A DNA stretch of 64,000 bases from Caloranaerobacter sp050286925 (lineage in GTDB: Bacteria; Bacillota; Clostridia; Tissierellales; Thermohalobacteraceae). The translations under genes were made by a program, and so were the position numbers. The notes below the pieces were generated by a model that was given only the letters and a program-made list of their open reading frames with translations, was not told the origin of the DNA and did no database searches. Of the stretch, positions 16,711 through 25,789 are shown one piece after another; position 1 is the first letter of the stretch, and every line of letters starts with the position of its first letter. The stretch is from contig NZ_JBFWFX010000007.1 in the NCBI RefSeq assembly GCF_050286925.1, positions 78,345 through 142,344 on the forward strand, in the 5' to 3' direction.

Positions 16711-18828
16711 ATGCTGGATGCTAATAAAGAGAGGTTGGACAAACTTTTTGCCAACCCTATATTTAAAATTTTTAAAAACCGGCTTATTAAACAAATATTT
16801 ATTGCTTTACTATTTACTGTATTGCTCTTATTAATAGTAATAGATAGTATAGCACCAGAAAAAATTAGTGTTAGTGTTGGAGATATTGCTCCAGTAGATA
16901 TAATAGCTACAAAAGATATAGTAGATGAAATAACTACAAATCAATTGAAAGAGAAAGCTATAGATAGTGTTGAACCGAGACATAAGATAGATCCGACAAT
17001 TCAAGTAAAAGTAAAAAATGAAATAAAACAGTTTTTTGATCTTGTTTACAGATCGAAAAGTTATGAGGATTTAGATATTAATATGAAAATTTCTTTGCTT
17101 AAACAGCAGTCAAGTATTAATTTATCTGAAAGAGACTATTTGACGATTATGAGAGCTGATAATGAAGAGTTAAAAATGCTTGAGAGTAATATATATGATA
17201 TAGTAGCACAAATTATGGGAACAGGTATAAAAGAAGAAGAGCTAGAGTATGAAAAAGAAAATGTAAAAAAGATTTTTAATAGTTTAGATAGTCTTTCAGA
17301 TAGTCTAAAGGAGTTAGGAATAAATATTGTAAATAATACTATTAAACCTAATAGGTTTTTAGATATTGAAACTACAAGACAAAAACAACAGGAAGCAGCT
17401 AATTCTGTAGAACCTGTTATTATAAAAGAAGGACAGCTTATTATCAGAAAAGGTGAAAAAATTGATGTAAAGACTTTAGAACTAATAAAGAAGACAGGTT
17501 TGCTTAAAGAAAATGATGGTCCAGATTATAGTTTAATTGTAGGAGCATTGCTTATAGTTGTATTATTAGAGTTAGTTATAGTAGCTTATTTGTATTTATT
17601 TAATAGAGAGATTTTAGAGAGTACAAAATTCTTAGTAATATTGTCAATTATTATACTGACTACAATAATAATTTCTAAGAGCATATATGGTATTTCAGGA
17701 TATTTAGTACCTATTTCAGCAGCTACTATGCTGATTTCTATACTTGTAAATCCTAAGTTAGCTATATTAATTAACTGTGTATTAACCATAATGATAGGTA
17801 TAGTTACAGGTAATGATGTAAATATTATCGTAATGTCTCTTATAGGGGGTTCTGTCGGAGCTGTTGGAGTAATAAATTCATACCAAAGGCACAATATATT
17901 TTTGACAGGTTTGATAGTTAGTGCGACTAACTTATTGACTATACTTGCATTTGGCTTGATAATAGATACAGAGGTTATTTTGTTATTGAATAAAGTTATG
18001 TATGGGGTTCTTAACGGAATATTTAGTGCTATTTTAACTATAGGGTCGCTTCCGTTATGGGAAAGTGTATTTGGAATTGTAACGCCATTGAAATTATTAG
18101 AGCTTTGTAATCCAAATCACCCATTATTAAAAAGACTGTTATTAGAAGCACCAGGAACTTATCATCATAGTATAATAGTTGGAAACTTAAGCGAAGCAGC
18201 TGCTGAAGCTGTGGGAGCTAGCCCGTTAGTGGCTAGAGCAGGTGCATATTTCCATGATGTAGGTAAACTAAAGCGACCTTACTTCTTTAAAGAAAATCAA
18301 TTGAATTCTGAAAATCCTCATGACAAAATTAATCCAAGTTTAAGTACTTTAATAATAACTAACCATGTAAAAGATGGAGCCGAAATGGCAAGAAAGTTTA
18401 AATTACCTTCAGTAATAATAGACATTATTAAACAACATCATGGAGATACTCTTGTTGCATATTTTTATCATAAAGCTTTAAATAGTGAAAATTCAGATCA
18501 TGTTCAGGAAGAATGTTTTAGATATGAAGGGCCTAAACCACAAACAAAGGAAGCAGCGATTATTATGTTAGCTGATTCTGTAGAAGCTGCTGTAAGGTCT
18601 ATGAAGGAGCCAACAAAAGGTAAGATAGAAGGTTTAGTGAGAGAGATAATCAAGAATAAACTAAATGATGGGCAATTAGATGAGTGTGATTTAACTTTGA
18701 AGGATTTAGATACTATTGCAAATTCATTTTTAAATATACTTTTGGGAATATTCCATGAAAGAATTGAGTATCCTAAACTTGATTTGAAGGAACTTAAAGG
18801 AGGAAAACTTGATGGAGCTACTAATTGA
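16711..18828 (+). CDS. yqfF: Membrane HD-domain phosphodiesterase, PgpH/YqfF type
   Basis: About 705 residues. It has an N-terminal span, a large extracytoplasmic 7TM-HD domain (residues about 50-260), seven membrane helices (about 275-465) and a cytoplasmic HD domain with APGTYHHSIIVGNL, YFHDVGKLKRP and NHVKDG motifs that bind two metals. This family (B. subtilis PgpH) breaks down cyclic di-AMP, controlling potassium and osmotic balance. The ATG at 16711 is chosen because the ribosome binding site tggaggg (16698-16704) lies after the other in-frame ATG at 16693. It overlaps ybeY by 17 bases. Confidence 0.94.
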   Translation: MLDANKERLDKLFANPIFKIFKNRLIKQIFIALLFTVLLLLIVIDSIAPEKISVSVGDIAPVDIIATKDIVDEITTNQLKEKAIDSVEPRHKIDPTIQVKVKNEIKQFFDLVYRSKSYEDLDINMKISLLKQQSSINLSERDYLTIMRADNEELKMLESNIYDIVAQIMGTGIKEEELEYEKENVKKIFNSLDSLSDSLKELGINIVNNTIKPNRFLDIETTRQKQQEAANSVEPVIIKEGQLIIRKGEKIDVKTLELIKKTGLLKENDGPDYSLIVGALLIVVLLELVIVAYLYLFNREILESTKFLVILSIIILTTIIISKSIYGISGYLVPISAATMLISILVNPKLAILINCVLTIMIGIVTGNDVNIIVMSLIGGSVGAVGVINSYQRHNIFLTGLIVSATNLLTILAFGLIIDTEVILLLNKVMYGVLNGIFSAILTIGSLPLWESVFGIVTPLKLLELCNPNHPLLKRLLLEAPGTYHHSIIVGNLSEAAAEAVGASPLVARAGAYFHDVGKLKRPYFFKENQLNSENPHDKINPSLSTLIITNHVKDGAEMARKFKLPSVIIDIIKQHHGDTLVAYFYHKALNSENSDHVQEECFRYEGPKPQTKEAAIIMLADSVEAAVRSMKEPTKGKIEGLVREIIKNKLNDGQLDECDLTLKDLDTIANSFLNILLGIFHERIEYPKLDLKELKGGKLDGATN

Positions 18829-19276
18829 TGATAGACAAAACAAAGTGATTATTGAAGAAGATGTTAAAGATGCTGTAAAAAACGTTATTCTTGAATGTCT
18901 CAAATTAGAGGGGTTGAGTAATAATTATGAAGTTAGCGTTTCATTTGTTGATAATGAAGAAATAAGAAAATTAAATAGAGAATATAGAGGAAAAGATAGT
19001 CCTACAGATGTACTATCTTTTCCGATGAAAGATGAAGAAATAGACCAGGATTATACACCTATTTTGGGAGATATTGTTATTTCAGCTGAAAAAGCTTTGC
19101 AGCAATCAATCGAATTTGGTCATTCTTTCAAGAGAGAAGTTGCATATTTAACAGCTCATAGTATGTTCCATCTTATGGGATATGATCACGAAACAGAAGA
19201 AGAAAAATTAGTAATGAGACAGAAGGAAAAAGAAGTAATGAAACGCTTAAAGATTTTTAAAACTGAAAACAATTAG
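18812..19276 (+). CDS. ybeY: rRNA maturation endoribonuclease YbeY
   Basis: 154 residues. The family signature is the zinc site H-x3-H-x5-H: AHSMFHLMGYDHETEEE (about residues 116-132). The upstream YRGKDSPTDVLSFP segment is equally typical. YbeY helps mature the 3' end of 16S rRNA and takes part in ribosome quality control. The ATG at 18812 sits 8 bases after aaaggagg (18797-18804) inside the end of yqfF, giving translational coupling. PhoH, its usual functional partner, is encoded two genes upstream. Confidence 0.95.
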   Translation: MELLIDDRQNKVIIEEDVKDAVKNVILECLKLEGLSNNYEVSVSFVDNEEIRKLNREYRGKDSPTDVLSFPMKDEEIDQDYTPILGDIVISAEKALQQSIEFGHSFKREVAYLTAHSMFHLMGYDHETEEEKLVMRQKEKEVMKRLKIFKTENN

Positions 19277-19291
19277 TGGTTGGTGTTGATA

Positions 19292-19990
19292 ATGAAAGTT
19301 AGAAGGTTGATAGATAGTTTTAATTATGCGGTTTCTGGAATAATTTATACATTAAAGACTCAAAGGAACATGAAAATACATTTTATTGCTGCTTTTTTAG
19401 TATTGTTCCTTAGTCTTTTTTTAAACTTTTCTAGGATGGAATTATTACTGTTGATATTTGCTATTTCCCTGGTAATAATTGCCGAGATGATTAATACATC
19501 TATTGAAAAAACAATAGATTTGATTACTGATGAGTATCACCCTTTAGCAGAGATCGCAAAAAATGTTGCAGCAGGTGCAGTATTGATTTCAGCAATAAAT
19601 TCACTAGTTGTAGCATATTTATTATTATTTGATAGAGTTAATCCTTATACGAGTTTAATTATTATAAAGATTAAAAATTCACCCGTGCATTTAACTTTTA
19701 TAAGTATTTTTCTAGTTCTTATAATTACGATATATGTAAAAACATTAACAAATACGGGTACACCTTTTAAAGGAGGTTTAATTAGTGGACATGCTGCTGT
19801 TGCATTTGCTACAGCAACAGCAATAACTTTTATTGGAGGGAATACTTTAGTTGCAACATTGAGTTTTTTTATAGCGTTTTTAGTAGGGCAAAGTAGAATA
19901 GAAGGGGGGATTCATTCGACTTTTCAGGTATTTTTTGGTGCTTTATTAGGAGTACTTTTGACAGTATTAGTGTTTCAGTTTATTGGTTAA
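19292..19990 (+). CDS. dgkA: Fusion of diacylglycerol/undecaprenol kinase (DgkA) and PAP2 phosphatase
   Basis: About 232 residues in two membrane domains. Residues 1-118 are a Gram-positive DgkA kinase: RRLIDSFNYAVSGIIYTLKTQRNMKIH and AEMINTSIEKTIDLIT. Residues about 125-232 match a PAP2 phosphatase tail, with SGHAAVAFA (motif 2) and SRIEGGIHS (motif 3); the N-terminal PAP2 motif 1 may be reduced to GTPFKGG. The enzymes phosphorylate and dephosphorylate undecaprenol, the lipid carrier for cell wall synthesis, so kinase and phosphatase for the same lipid would be in one chain. The ATG at 19292 is chosen over upstream TTG and GTG codons. Neighbours are ybeY and a DUF502 gene. Confidence 0.85.
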   Translation: MKVRRLIDSFNYAVSGIIYTLKTQRNMKIHFIAAFLVLFLSLFLNFSRMELLLLIFAISLVIIAEMINTSIEKTIDLITDEYHPLAEIAKNVAAGAVLISAINSLVVAYLLLFDRVNPYTSLIIIKIKNSPVHLTFISIFLVLIITIYVKTLTNTGTPFKGGLISGHAAVAFATATAITFIGGNTLVATLSFFIAFLVGQSRIEGGIHSTFQVFFGALLGVLLTVLVFQFIG

Positions 19991-20036
19991 TAATAGTAAG
20001 TTAATTGAGAAATAAATATTAGAAAGAGGATGTAAA

Positions 20037-20627
20037 ATGTTAAGAGGGATTAGAAACATATTCATAACAGGATTTCTAGTAATATTACCTATAGCTGGAA
20101 GTCTTTACATAATGTATTTGTTTTTTAGTTTTATTGATAATCTTTTTAATCTACCTCTTAAAGGGCTATTAGGTATTGAAGTTCCTGGTGTTGGAGTTAT
20201 ATTAACTTTTACTATTATTTTTGTAATAGGAGTTATAGCAAGAAATTATTTTGGTAAGAGAATATTGCACTTTACAGAGAAAATTATTATAAAAATTCCA
20301 TTAGTTAAAACTATTTATATTTCAATTAAACAAATTGTAGATACATTGTTTTTAAAGAAAAATGAGGCTTTTAAAAAAGCTGTTTTAGTTGAATATCCTA
20401 AAGAAGGAGTATATACTGTAGGATTTATAACATCAGAAGCGCCAAAAGAAATATCTGAAAAGACAAAAACTGAATGTATAAGTTTATTTATACCAACTAC
20501 ACCAAATCCAACTTCAGGTATGTTTATTATAGTTCCTAAAAATAAAGTTATTTATTTAGATATGGATGTAGAGGAAGCTATAAAGCTAATTGTATCTGGT
20601 GGGCTAGTAACTCCAGAAACGAGGTAA
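20037..20627 (+). CDS. DUF502 family membrane protein
   Basis: 196 residues. Two membrane spans near the N-terminus (FITGFLVILPIAGSLYIMYLFF and VGVILTFTIIFVIGVIARNYFG) are followed by a cytoplasmic segment with IPLVKTIYISIKQIVDTLF and the DUF502 signature PTTPNPTSGMFIIVPKNKVIYLDM. The function is not established; plant homologues (LCV/COV) act in vesicle and vascular processes. The ATG lies behind agaggatg (20024-20031). The next gene starts 19 bases on and the gene before ends 46 bases earlier, so it is probably in one operon with dgkA. Confidence 0.9.
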   Translation: MLRGIRNIFITGFLVILPIAGSLYIMYLFFSFIDNLFNLPLKGLLGIEVPGVGVILTFTIIFVIGVIARNYFGKRILHFTEKIIIKIPLVKTIYISIKQIVDTLFLKKNEAFKKAVLVEYPKEGVYTVGFITSEAPKEISEKTKTECISLFIPTTPNPTSGMFIIVPKNKVIYLDMDVEEAIKLIVSGGLVTPETR

Positions 20628-20646
20628 ATATTGAGGAGGAATTAAA

Positions 20647-21756
20647 ATGCACAAGAGAATTGGTTTATTTTTAATAGTAATAGTTGTATTGATAAGTTCG
20701 CTATTTGGATGTACTCAAAAAAATGCAACTGATCCAAAACCTACTATAGCTAAAGAAGAAAATAATAATGAAGATAAAAAAATACAAGAAGATACTAAAG
20801 AAAATGAAGAAAATATAATAAATGATGAGGATGATAATAATACTAATAAAGCAGATGATTTAATACAATCACCATTGAGTGGCATTTATGCTCTAAAAGA
20901 AAAAGTTTTAAGAAGACCTGTAGCGGTAATGTATGATAATCATCCAGGAGCTAGATGGCAGTCAGGTATAAGTCAAGCTGAGATAGTTTATGAGTTTTTG
21001 GTAGAAGGTAATTACACTAGATATATGGCTTTGTTTTTAATAAATGAACCAGAGCTTATAGGTCCTGTCAGAAGTGCGAGACCTTATTTTATAACTACAT
21101 TGTTAGAATACGACCCTGTATATGTAAGGTGTGGGGGAAGTGAAGCTGCAAAAGCAGATGTAAAGAAATTAAAGATAGCAGATATAGATGCTTTGACTAG
21201 TTCTAAAAAAGTTTTCTGGAGATATAATAAGACAGGTAAAAGAAAGCCACATGACTTATATACAAGTATGGAAGTTATTAGAAAAACACAAAAAGAACGT
21301 AAATATAGACTTAAAGGTAATTTCGAAGCATTTGAATTTAATAAAGAAGATACTGATTTAGATGGCATTCAAGCTAATACTGTTAAAATAGAATATTTCA
21401 AAAATAATACTACTAAATATGTTTATGATGAAGAAAATAGAGTATATAAAAGATATAAAGATGGTAAGCTTCATATAGATGAATTAGATAAAAGTATTGT
21501 AACAGCTAAGAACATAATTATACAAAGAGCAAAGACTAAAGTAATAGATAGTTATGGTAGACTTGCTATTGAGCTTGTAGGCAAAGGTAAGGGTATTTAT
21601 ATTACTAATGGAAAAGCTATAGATATAGTTTGGGAGAAAAAAACTAGGGGAAGTAAGACTTTATATTTCGACTTATCAGGTAATAGAATAAAATTAAATC
21701 CAGGTAATACTTGGATTCAAGTAGTTAAACCTAATACTAAAGTAACTATTGAATAG
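20647..21756 (+). CDS. DUF3048 lipoprotein (YerB family)
   Basis: 369 residues. The signal peptide ends in LFGC (residue 22 is the lipidated Cys), then an acidic low-complexity linker (about residues 25-70). The DUF3048 domain follows: RPVAVMYDNHPGARWQSGISQAEIVYEFLVEG, GPVRSARPYF and KPHDLYTS, ending TWIQVVKPNTKVTIE. This family is the YerB lipoprotein family, of unknown biochemistry, present in the cell envelope of many spore formers. A ribosome binding site gaggagg (20633-20639) precedes the ATG. It is 11 bases upstream of cdd. Confidence 0.92.
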   Translation: MHKRIGLFLIVIVVLISSLFGCTQKNATDPKPTIAKEENNNEDKKIQEDTKENEENIINDEDDNNTNKADDLIQSPLSGIYALKEKVLRRPVAVMYDNHPGARWQSGISQAEIVYEFLVEGNYTRYMALFLINEPELIGPVRSARPYFITTLLEYDPVYVRCGGSEAAKADVKKLKIADIDALTSSKKVFWRYNKTGKRKPHDLYTSMEVIRKTQKERKYRLKGNFEAFEFNKEDTDLDGIQANTVKIEYFKNNTTKYVYDEENRVYKRYKDGKLHIDELDKSIVTAKNIIIQRAKTKVIDSYGRLAIELVGKGKGIYITNGKAIDIVWEKKTRGSKTLYFDLSGNRIKLNPGNTWIQVVKPNTKVTIE

Positions 21757-21767
21757 GAGGTAAACTT

Positions 21768-22178
21768 ATGGACAAAAGACAACTTATAAAAAAAGCGTTA
21801 GAAGCAAAAGAAAAATCTTATGCACCATATTCAAATTTTCATGTAGGAGCAGCGTTATTGACGAAAGATGGAAAAATTTATACAGGTTGCAACATAGAAT
21901 CTGCTTCATATACTCCAACTAATTGTGCAGAAAGAACTGCTATATTTAAAGCTGTATCTGAAGGAGATAGAGAGTTTGTAGCAATAGCAATAGTTGGAGA
22001 TTCTAAAACGTATACTTATCCTTGTGGTGTATGCAGACAAGTTATAAGGGAATTTGGTAAAAATATAAAAATTATTGTTGCAAAATCTGAAGATGATTAT
22101 AAAGAATATGATTTAGAAGAGCTATTTCCTCACAGCTTTGGTCCTGAAGATTTAAATGTTGAAACTGGGAGGGAATAA
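21768..22178 (+). CDS. cdd: Cytidine deaminase
   Basis: 136 residues, normal for the tetrameric bacterial enzyme. The zinc-binding signatures are intact: NCAERTAIFKA (Cys at about residue 53 with catalytic Glu) and PCGVCRQVIREF (two Cys near residues 86 and 89). It converts cytidine and deoxycytidine to uridine and deoxyuridine in nucleoside salvage. The ATG follows aggaggtaa (21756-21764). The next gene, era, starts 2 bases after its stop, as in the Bacillus dgkA-cdd-era cluster. Confidence 0.96.
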   Translation: MDKRQLIKKALEAKEKSYAPYSNFHVGAALLTKDGKIYTGCNIESASYTPTNCAERTAIFKAVSEGDREFVAIAIVGDSKTYTYPCGVCRQVIREFGKNIKIIVAKSEDDYKEYDLEELFPHSFGPEDLNVETGRE

Positions 22179-22179
22179 T

Positions 22180-23067
22180 ATGGGTTATAAATCAGGTTTT
22201 GTATCAGTAATTGGAAGACCTAATGTCGGTAAATCAACTTTATTAAATTGTATTGTAGGAGAAAAAGTAAGTATTATTTCAAATAAACCTCAAACGACTA
22301 GAAACAAAATACAATGCGTTTATACAGGAGATGATTATCAAGTAATATTTTTAGATACACCTGGTATTCATAAACCTAAAAATAAATTAGGGGAGTACAT
22401 GGTAAAGGTAGCTAAAGATACACTTAATGAAGTAGATGTTGTAGTTTTAATGGTCGATAATAGTTTGAAAATTGGACCTGGGGATAAATATATTTTAGAG
22501 CAAATAAAGAATGTAAAAACACCAAAAATATTATTAATAAATAAAATTGATAAAATAAAGAGTAGTGATATAGATATTATAGTTGAAAATTATAAGAGTA
22601 TAGGTATTTTTGAAGAGATAATTCCTATTTCAGCACTAAATGGTGTTGGTATAGGTAAGTTTCTTGAAATTATTAAGGAATATTTACCTGAGGGACCTAA
22701 GTACTTCCCAGATGATATGATCACTGATCAACCTGAAAGATTAATTATTGCTGAAATCATCAGAGAAAAAGCACTTCATAATCTAGAACAAGAAGTTCCA
22801 CATGGGATTGCTGTAGAAATTGATTTAATAAGAAAAAGAGAAGATAAAGATATTGTAGATGTAAATGCTACAATATATTGCGAAAAAGAGTCTCATAAAG
22901 GTATAATAATTGGTAAGGGTGGGAAAAAATTAAAAACAATAGGTAAAGAGGCTCGAATTGATATTGAAAGATTGTTAGGTAGTAAGGTTTATCTTGACAT
23001 ATGGGTTAAAGTAAAGAAAGACTGGAGAGAAAAAGAAAATCTTTTGAGGCAGCTTGGTTACAAGTAG
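22180..23067 (+). CDS. era: GTPase Era
   Basis: 295 residues. The GTPase domain shows G1 GRPNVGKST (residues about 11-19), G3 DTPGIHKPK, G4 NKIDKI and G5 SALNGVG; the KH domain follows, with GIIIGKGGKKLKTIGKEAR, which binds the 3' end of 16S rRNA. Era is needed for 30S subunit maturation. The start ATG at 22180 is set by ggaggg (22167-22173); an in-frame upstream start at 22156 lies inside cdd. The gene order cdd-era-yqzL-recO is that of Bacillus. Confidence 0.97.
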   Translation: MGYKSGFVSVIGRPNVGKSTLLNCIVGEKVSIISNKPQTTRNKIQCVYTGDDYQVIFLDTPGIHKPKNKLGEYMVKVAKDTLNEVDVVVLMVDNSLKIGPGDKYILEQIKNVKTPKILLINKIDKIKSSDIDIIVENYKSIGIFEEIIPISALNGVGIGKFLEIIKEYLPEGPKYFPDDMITDQPERLIIAEIIREKALHNLEQEVPHGIAVEIDLIRKREDKDIVDVNATIYCEKESHKGIIIGKGGKKLKTIGKEARIDIERLLGSKVYLDIWVKVKKDWREKENLLRQLGYK

Positions 23068-23196
23068 TTCTGAAAAGCCACTTTTTAAAGCCACGTTTTG
23101 TTTCTATTTTTCCTTCAATACTATAATTTTCAAAGAATAAAATACATTATATTAACCACAATATTACACATAGAGAACATTGGGGAGGGGCATAAA

Positions 23197-23334
23197 ATGT
23201 TAAGAAACGAAATGTGGAGGGTTTTTCAGGCTACAGGTAACATAAATGCTTTTATTTATTGTAAAGAATGTGAGGAAATTGATTTAAAGCAAAAGAAAAA
23301 TAAATGTAACGAGGAAATTAGAACTGTTATATAG
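23197..23334 (+). CDS. yqzL: YqzL-like small protein
   Basis: 45 residues. MLRNEMWRVFQATGNINAFIYCKECEE fits the YqzL family, which in B. subtilis lies in the same place between era and recO (pattern W-x-VF-x-x-TGNI). The start is ATG at 23197 behind ggggagggg (23182-23190); the longer reading from 23098 has no ribosome binding site. Its function is unknown. It lies 9 bases before recO, so the two are read from one message. The stretch 23068-23190 is otherwise empty apart from a hydrophobic open piece. Confidence 0.8.
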   Translation: MLRNEMWRVFQATGNINAFIYCKECEEIDLKQKKNKCNEEIRTVI

Positions 23335-23343
23335 AGGTGTATA

Positions 23344-24090
23344 ATGCTATTAAGTGTTGAGGGAATAGTTTTACGTGAAATTAAATACCATGAGTGGGAT
23401 AAAATACTTACAATATATACAAGGGAAAATGGCAAGATTCAGGCTATAGCTAAAAGTGCGAGAAGGCAAAGAAGTCCTTTAATATCTTGTTCTCAAGTTT
23501 TTAGCTATAGCAGGTTTATTTTGTATAAAGGTAAGAATTTTTATCATATAAATAGTGGTGAAATAATAGATACATTTTACTCATTGAGGGAAGATATATA
23601 TAAATTAGCGTATGCAACATACTTTCTTGAACTTGTAGATTGTGCGACAATTGAAGAATATCCAATTCCCATTTTATTTGATTTACTTATTAAAACATTA
23701 AGGGTTTTAGAAAACTCAAAAGATAATTATTCAAAGTTAGCTCGTGCTTTTGAATTAAAATATATAAGTTTTATTGGATATAAACCAAATTTGAAAACTT
23801 GTGTTTTGTGCAATAATAAACCTAATGATAATGCTATATTTAGTATAAAAAATGGTGGTATTCTTTGCGAAAAGTGTAAACAAAAAGATTATGAAGGGTA
23901 TATTATAAGTAAGGACGTTTTAAAAGCTATGGAGTTTCTTATGTATACTGAGCTTGATAAGTTAGATAAAATGGTAATAGATAACGATACTATGATTAAA
24001 CTAAAAGAAATTATAATAAATTATTTAAAGGAATATATTGATAGAAAGAGTTTCAAATCTCTTGATTTTTTGAATTCTATTGAAGAATAA
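23344..24090 (+). CDS. recO: DNA repair protein RecO
   Basis: 248 residues. The N-terminal OB fold reads EGIVLREIKYHEWDKILTIYTRENGKIQAIAKSARR; the C-terminal part has the zinc-finger Cys pattern CVLCNNKP ... GILCEKCK. RecO loads RecA onto single-stranded DNA together with RecR and RecF during gap repair. The start ATG follows agaggtgt (23332-23339). RecO between era/yqzL and glyQS is the standard Firmicute arrangement. Confidence 0.96.
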   Translation: MLLSVEGIVLREIKYHEWDKILTIYTRENGKIQAIAKSARRQRSPLISCSQVFSYSRFILYKGKNFYHINSGEIIDTFYSLREDIYKLAYATYFLELVDCATIEEYPIPILFDLLIKTLRVLENSKDNYSKLARAFELKYISFIGYKPNLKTCVLCNNKPNDNAIFSIKNGGILCEKCKQKDYEGYIISKDVLKAMEFLMYTELDKLDKMVIDNDTMIKLKEIIINYLKEYIDRKSFKSLDFLNSIEE

Positions 24091-24105
24091 TGGAGGGATG
24101 GTTTT

Positions 24106-24585
24106 ATGGAAATAACATTAGAAAAAATTGATTTACTTAGAGAGAGGACAGGAGTTAGTTATAAAGAGGCTAAAGAGATATTAGAAAAATGCAATGGAGA
24201 TGTTGTAGAAGCTCTAATATATATAGAAGAAAATCGAAAATCATGGCCGCAAAACATTGGTAATATAGGTGATGAAATATTAGAAAAGATAAGAGAATCA
24301 ATAAGGAAAGGTAATGTAACTAAGATACTACTCAAAAAAGATGGAGAAACAATAATGAATATTCCTGTTACAGCAGGAGCTATTGGCGCTTTATTAGCTC
24401 CGCCTGCAACTATTTTTGGATTAACAGCTGCATTTTTATCAAAGTGTACTATAGAGATAGTAAAGGAAAATGGAGAAGTAGTGAAGATAAATGATTTAGC
24501 AGAGAAAACTCTTGAGAATGTAAAAAAAGTTGCAAGAAGAGATCAAAAAGAAGAATCTGGTGCTGAAGATAATACACAAGAATAA
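24106..24585 (+). CDS. UBA-like / DUF4342 domain protein
   Basis: 159 residues. The N-terminal 45 residues form a UBA/TS-N-like three-helix bundle (LRERTGVSYKEAKEILEKCNGDVVEALIYIEE), followed by a DUF4342 domain: ILLKKDGETIMNIPVTAGAIGALLAPPATIFG with a hydrophobic stretch that may insert in or lie on the membrane. The role is unknown; the family is common in clostridia and often precedes glyQS or sits beside recO. It starts behind tggaggga (24091-24098) 16 bases after recO. The glyQS promoter begins right at its stop codon. Confidence 0.8.
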   Translation: MEITLEKIDLLRERTGVSYKEAKEILEKCNGDVVEALIYIEENRKSWPQNIGNIGDEILEKIRESIRKGNVTKILLKKDGETIMNIPVTAGAIGALLAPPATIFGLTAAFLSKCTIEIVKENGEVVKINDLAEKTLENVKKVARRDQKEESGAEDNTQE

Positions 24586-24587
24586 TA

Positions 24588-24616
24588 TTGACAAACAAAT
24601 AATAATTTGCTAAATT
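24588..24616 (+). promoter_or_regulatory. Promoter of the glyQS T-box transcript
   Basis: TTGACA (24588-24593) and TAAATT (24611-24616) with a 17-base spacer; TGC before the -10 makes an extended -10. It lies immediately after the stop of the upstream gene and directs the T-box leader. Confidence 0.65.
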
Positions 24617-24639
24617 ATGTTTAACAAAAGCATAAAAAT

Positions 24640-24831
24640 GCTATGATGAAGAGGAGTAGTCAATAGGCATTATTTAAGCGAGCTGGGGACGGTGGGAGCC
24701 CAGTATAATCCGTTGATGAAGGGCGCTTCTGAGCATTTTTTTAAAGAGGATGCCAAATGGCATCAAATAGGGTGGAACCGCGGAAGGAACCTTTCGTCCC
24801 TATGTCTTATGGGGATGAAAGGTTTTTTTAG
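24640..24831 (+). promoter_or_regulatory. T-box riboswitch (glycine) controlling glyQS
   Basis: The T-box consensus agggtggaaccgcgg lies at 24769-24783. Upstream is Stem I, with agtagtca (24655-24662) and the distal-loop block ggggacggtgggagccc; the likely specifier GGC (glycine, 24722-24724) sits in gaagggcgc. A Stem III hairpin gatgcc-aaat-ggcatc (24749-24764) precedes the T-box. The terminator arm aacctttc...gaaaggtt with a T-run ends near 24831. Uncharged tRNA-Gly pairs with the specifier and the T-box, prevents the terminator from forming and lets glyQS be read. Confidence 0.93.
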
Positions 24832-24901
24832 GTAATTGGACATTGTGGTATTTGTAAACTAGTGGAAGGTTTGAATAATTAAAATACAGGGAGGAATGAT
24901 A

Positions 24902-25789
24902 ATGAAGTTTCAAGATTTGATAATGACTCTGCTAAAATATTGGGGAGATAAAGGATGCATAATTGTTCAGCCGTACGATATTGAAAAAGGCGCAGGAACA
25001 ATGAATCCACAAACATTTTTAAGGGCATTAGGACCAGAACCTTGGAAGGTAGCATATGTTGAGCCTTCAAGAAGACCGGCAGACGCTAGATATGGTGAAA
25101 ATCCTAATAGAGTATATCAACACCATCAACTTCAAGTTATATTAAAACCATCTCCAGATAATGTTCAAGAACTGTATTTAGAAAGTCTTAAAGCTATAGG
25201 TATTGATCCATTAAAGCACGATATTAGGTTTGTTGAAGATAATTGGGAAGCTCCAACTTTAGGTGCTTGGGGTTTAGGATGGGAAGTTTGGCTAGATGGT
25301 ATGGAAATTACACAGTTTACATATTTCCAACAAATAGGCAGTATAAATTGTGAATTAGAATCTGCTGAAATAACTTATGGACTAGAAAGAATTGCAATGT
25401 ATTTACAAGATGTTGACAATATTTTTGATATTGAATGGGTAGATGGAGTAAAGTATGGTGAAATTTTTAAGCAAGCTGAATATGAGCATTCTGTATATAG
25501 TTTCGAAGAAGCTGATATAAATGTGCTTTTAAATTTATTTAATACATACGAAGAACAGGCTAAAAAATTAATAGAAAAAGGACTTGTTTTACCAGCTTAT
25601 GATTTTGTCTTAAAATGTTCACATACTTTTAACGTATTAGATGCTAGAGGTGCTATTAGCGTGGCAGAGAGAACTAATTATATTGGAAGAGTTAGGAATT
25701 TAGCTAAACTTGTAGCAGCAAAATATATTGAAAAAAGAAAAGAGCTTGGATTTCCGCTATTAAAAGGAGGTGCTAGAAATGACATATAA
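24902..25789 (+). CDS. glyQ: Glycyl-tRNA synthetase alpha subunit
   Basis: 295 residues. The class II catalytic core is clear: FQDLIMTLLKYWGDKGCIIVQPYD at the start, NPQTFLRALGPEPW, EPSRRPADARYGENPNR and GWEVWLDGMEITQFTYFQQ. This is the alpha2-beta2 bacterial type; the alpha chain makes glycyl-adenylate. ATG at 24902 is used because gggagg (24889-24894) is too close to the ATG at 24896. Its end overlaps glyS by 11 bases. Expression is set by the T-box leader upstream. Confidence 0.97.
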   Translation: MKFQDLIMTLLKYWGDKGCIIVQPYDIEKGAGTMNPQTFLRALGPEPWKVAYVEPSRRPADARYGENPNRVYQHHQLQVILKPSPDNVQELYLESLKAIGIDPLKHDIRFVEDNWEAPTLGAWGLGWEVWLDGMEITQFTYFQQIGSINCELESAEITYGLERIAMYLQDVDNIFDIEWVDGVKYGEIFKQAEYEHSVYSFEEADINVLLNLFNTYEEQAKKLIEKGLVLPAYDFVLKCSHTFNVLDARGAISVAERTNYIGRVRNLAKLVAAKYIEKRKELGFPLLKGGARNDI

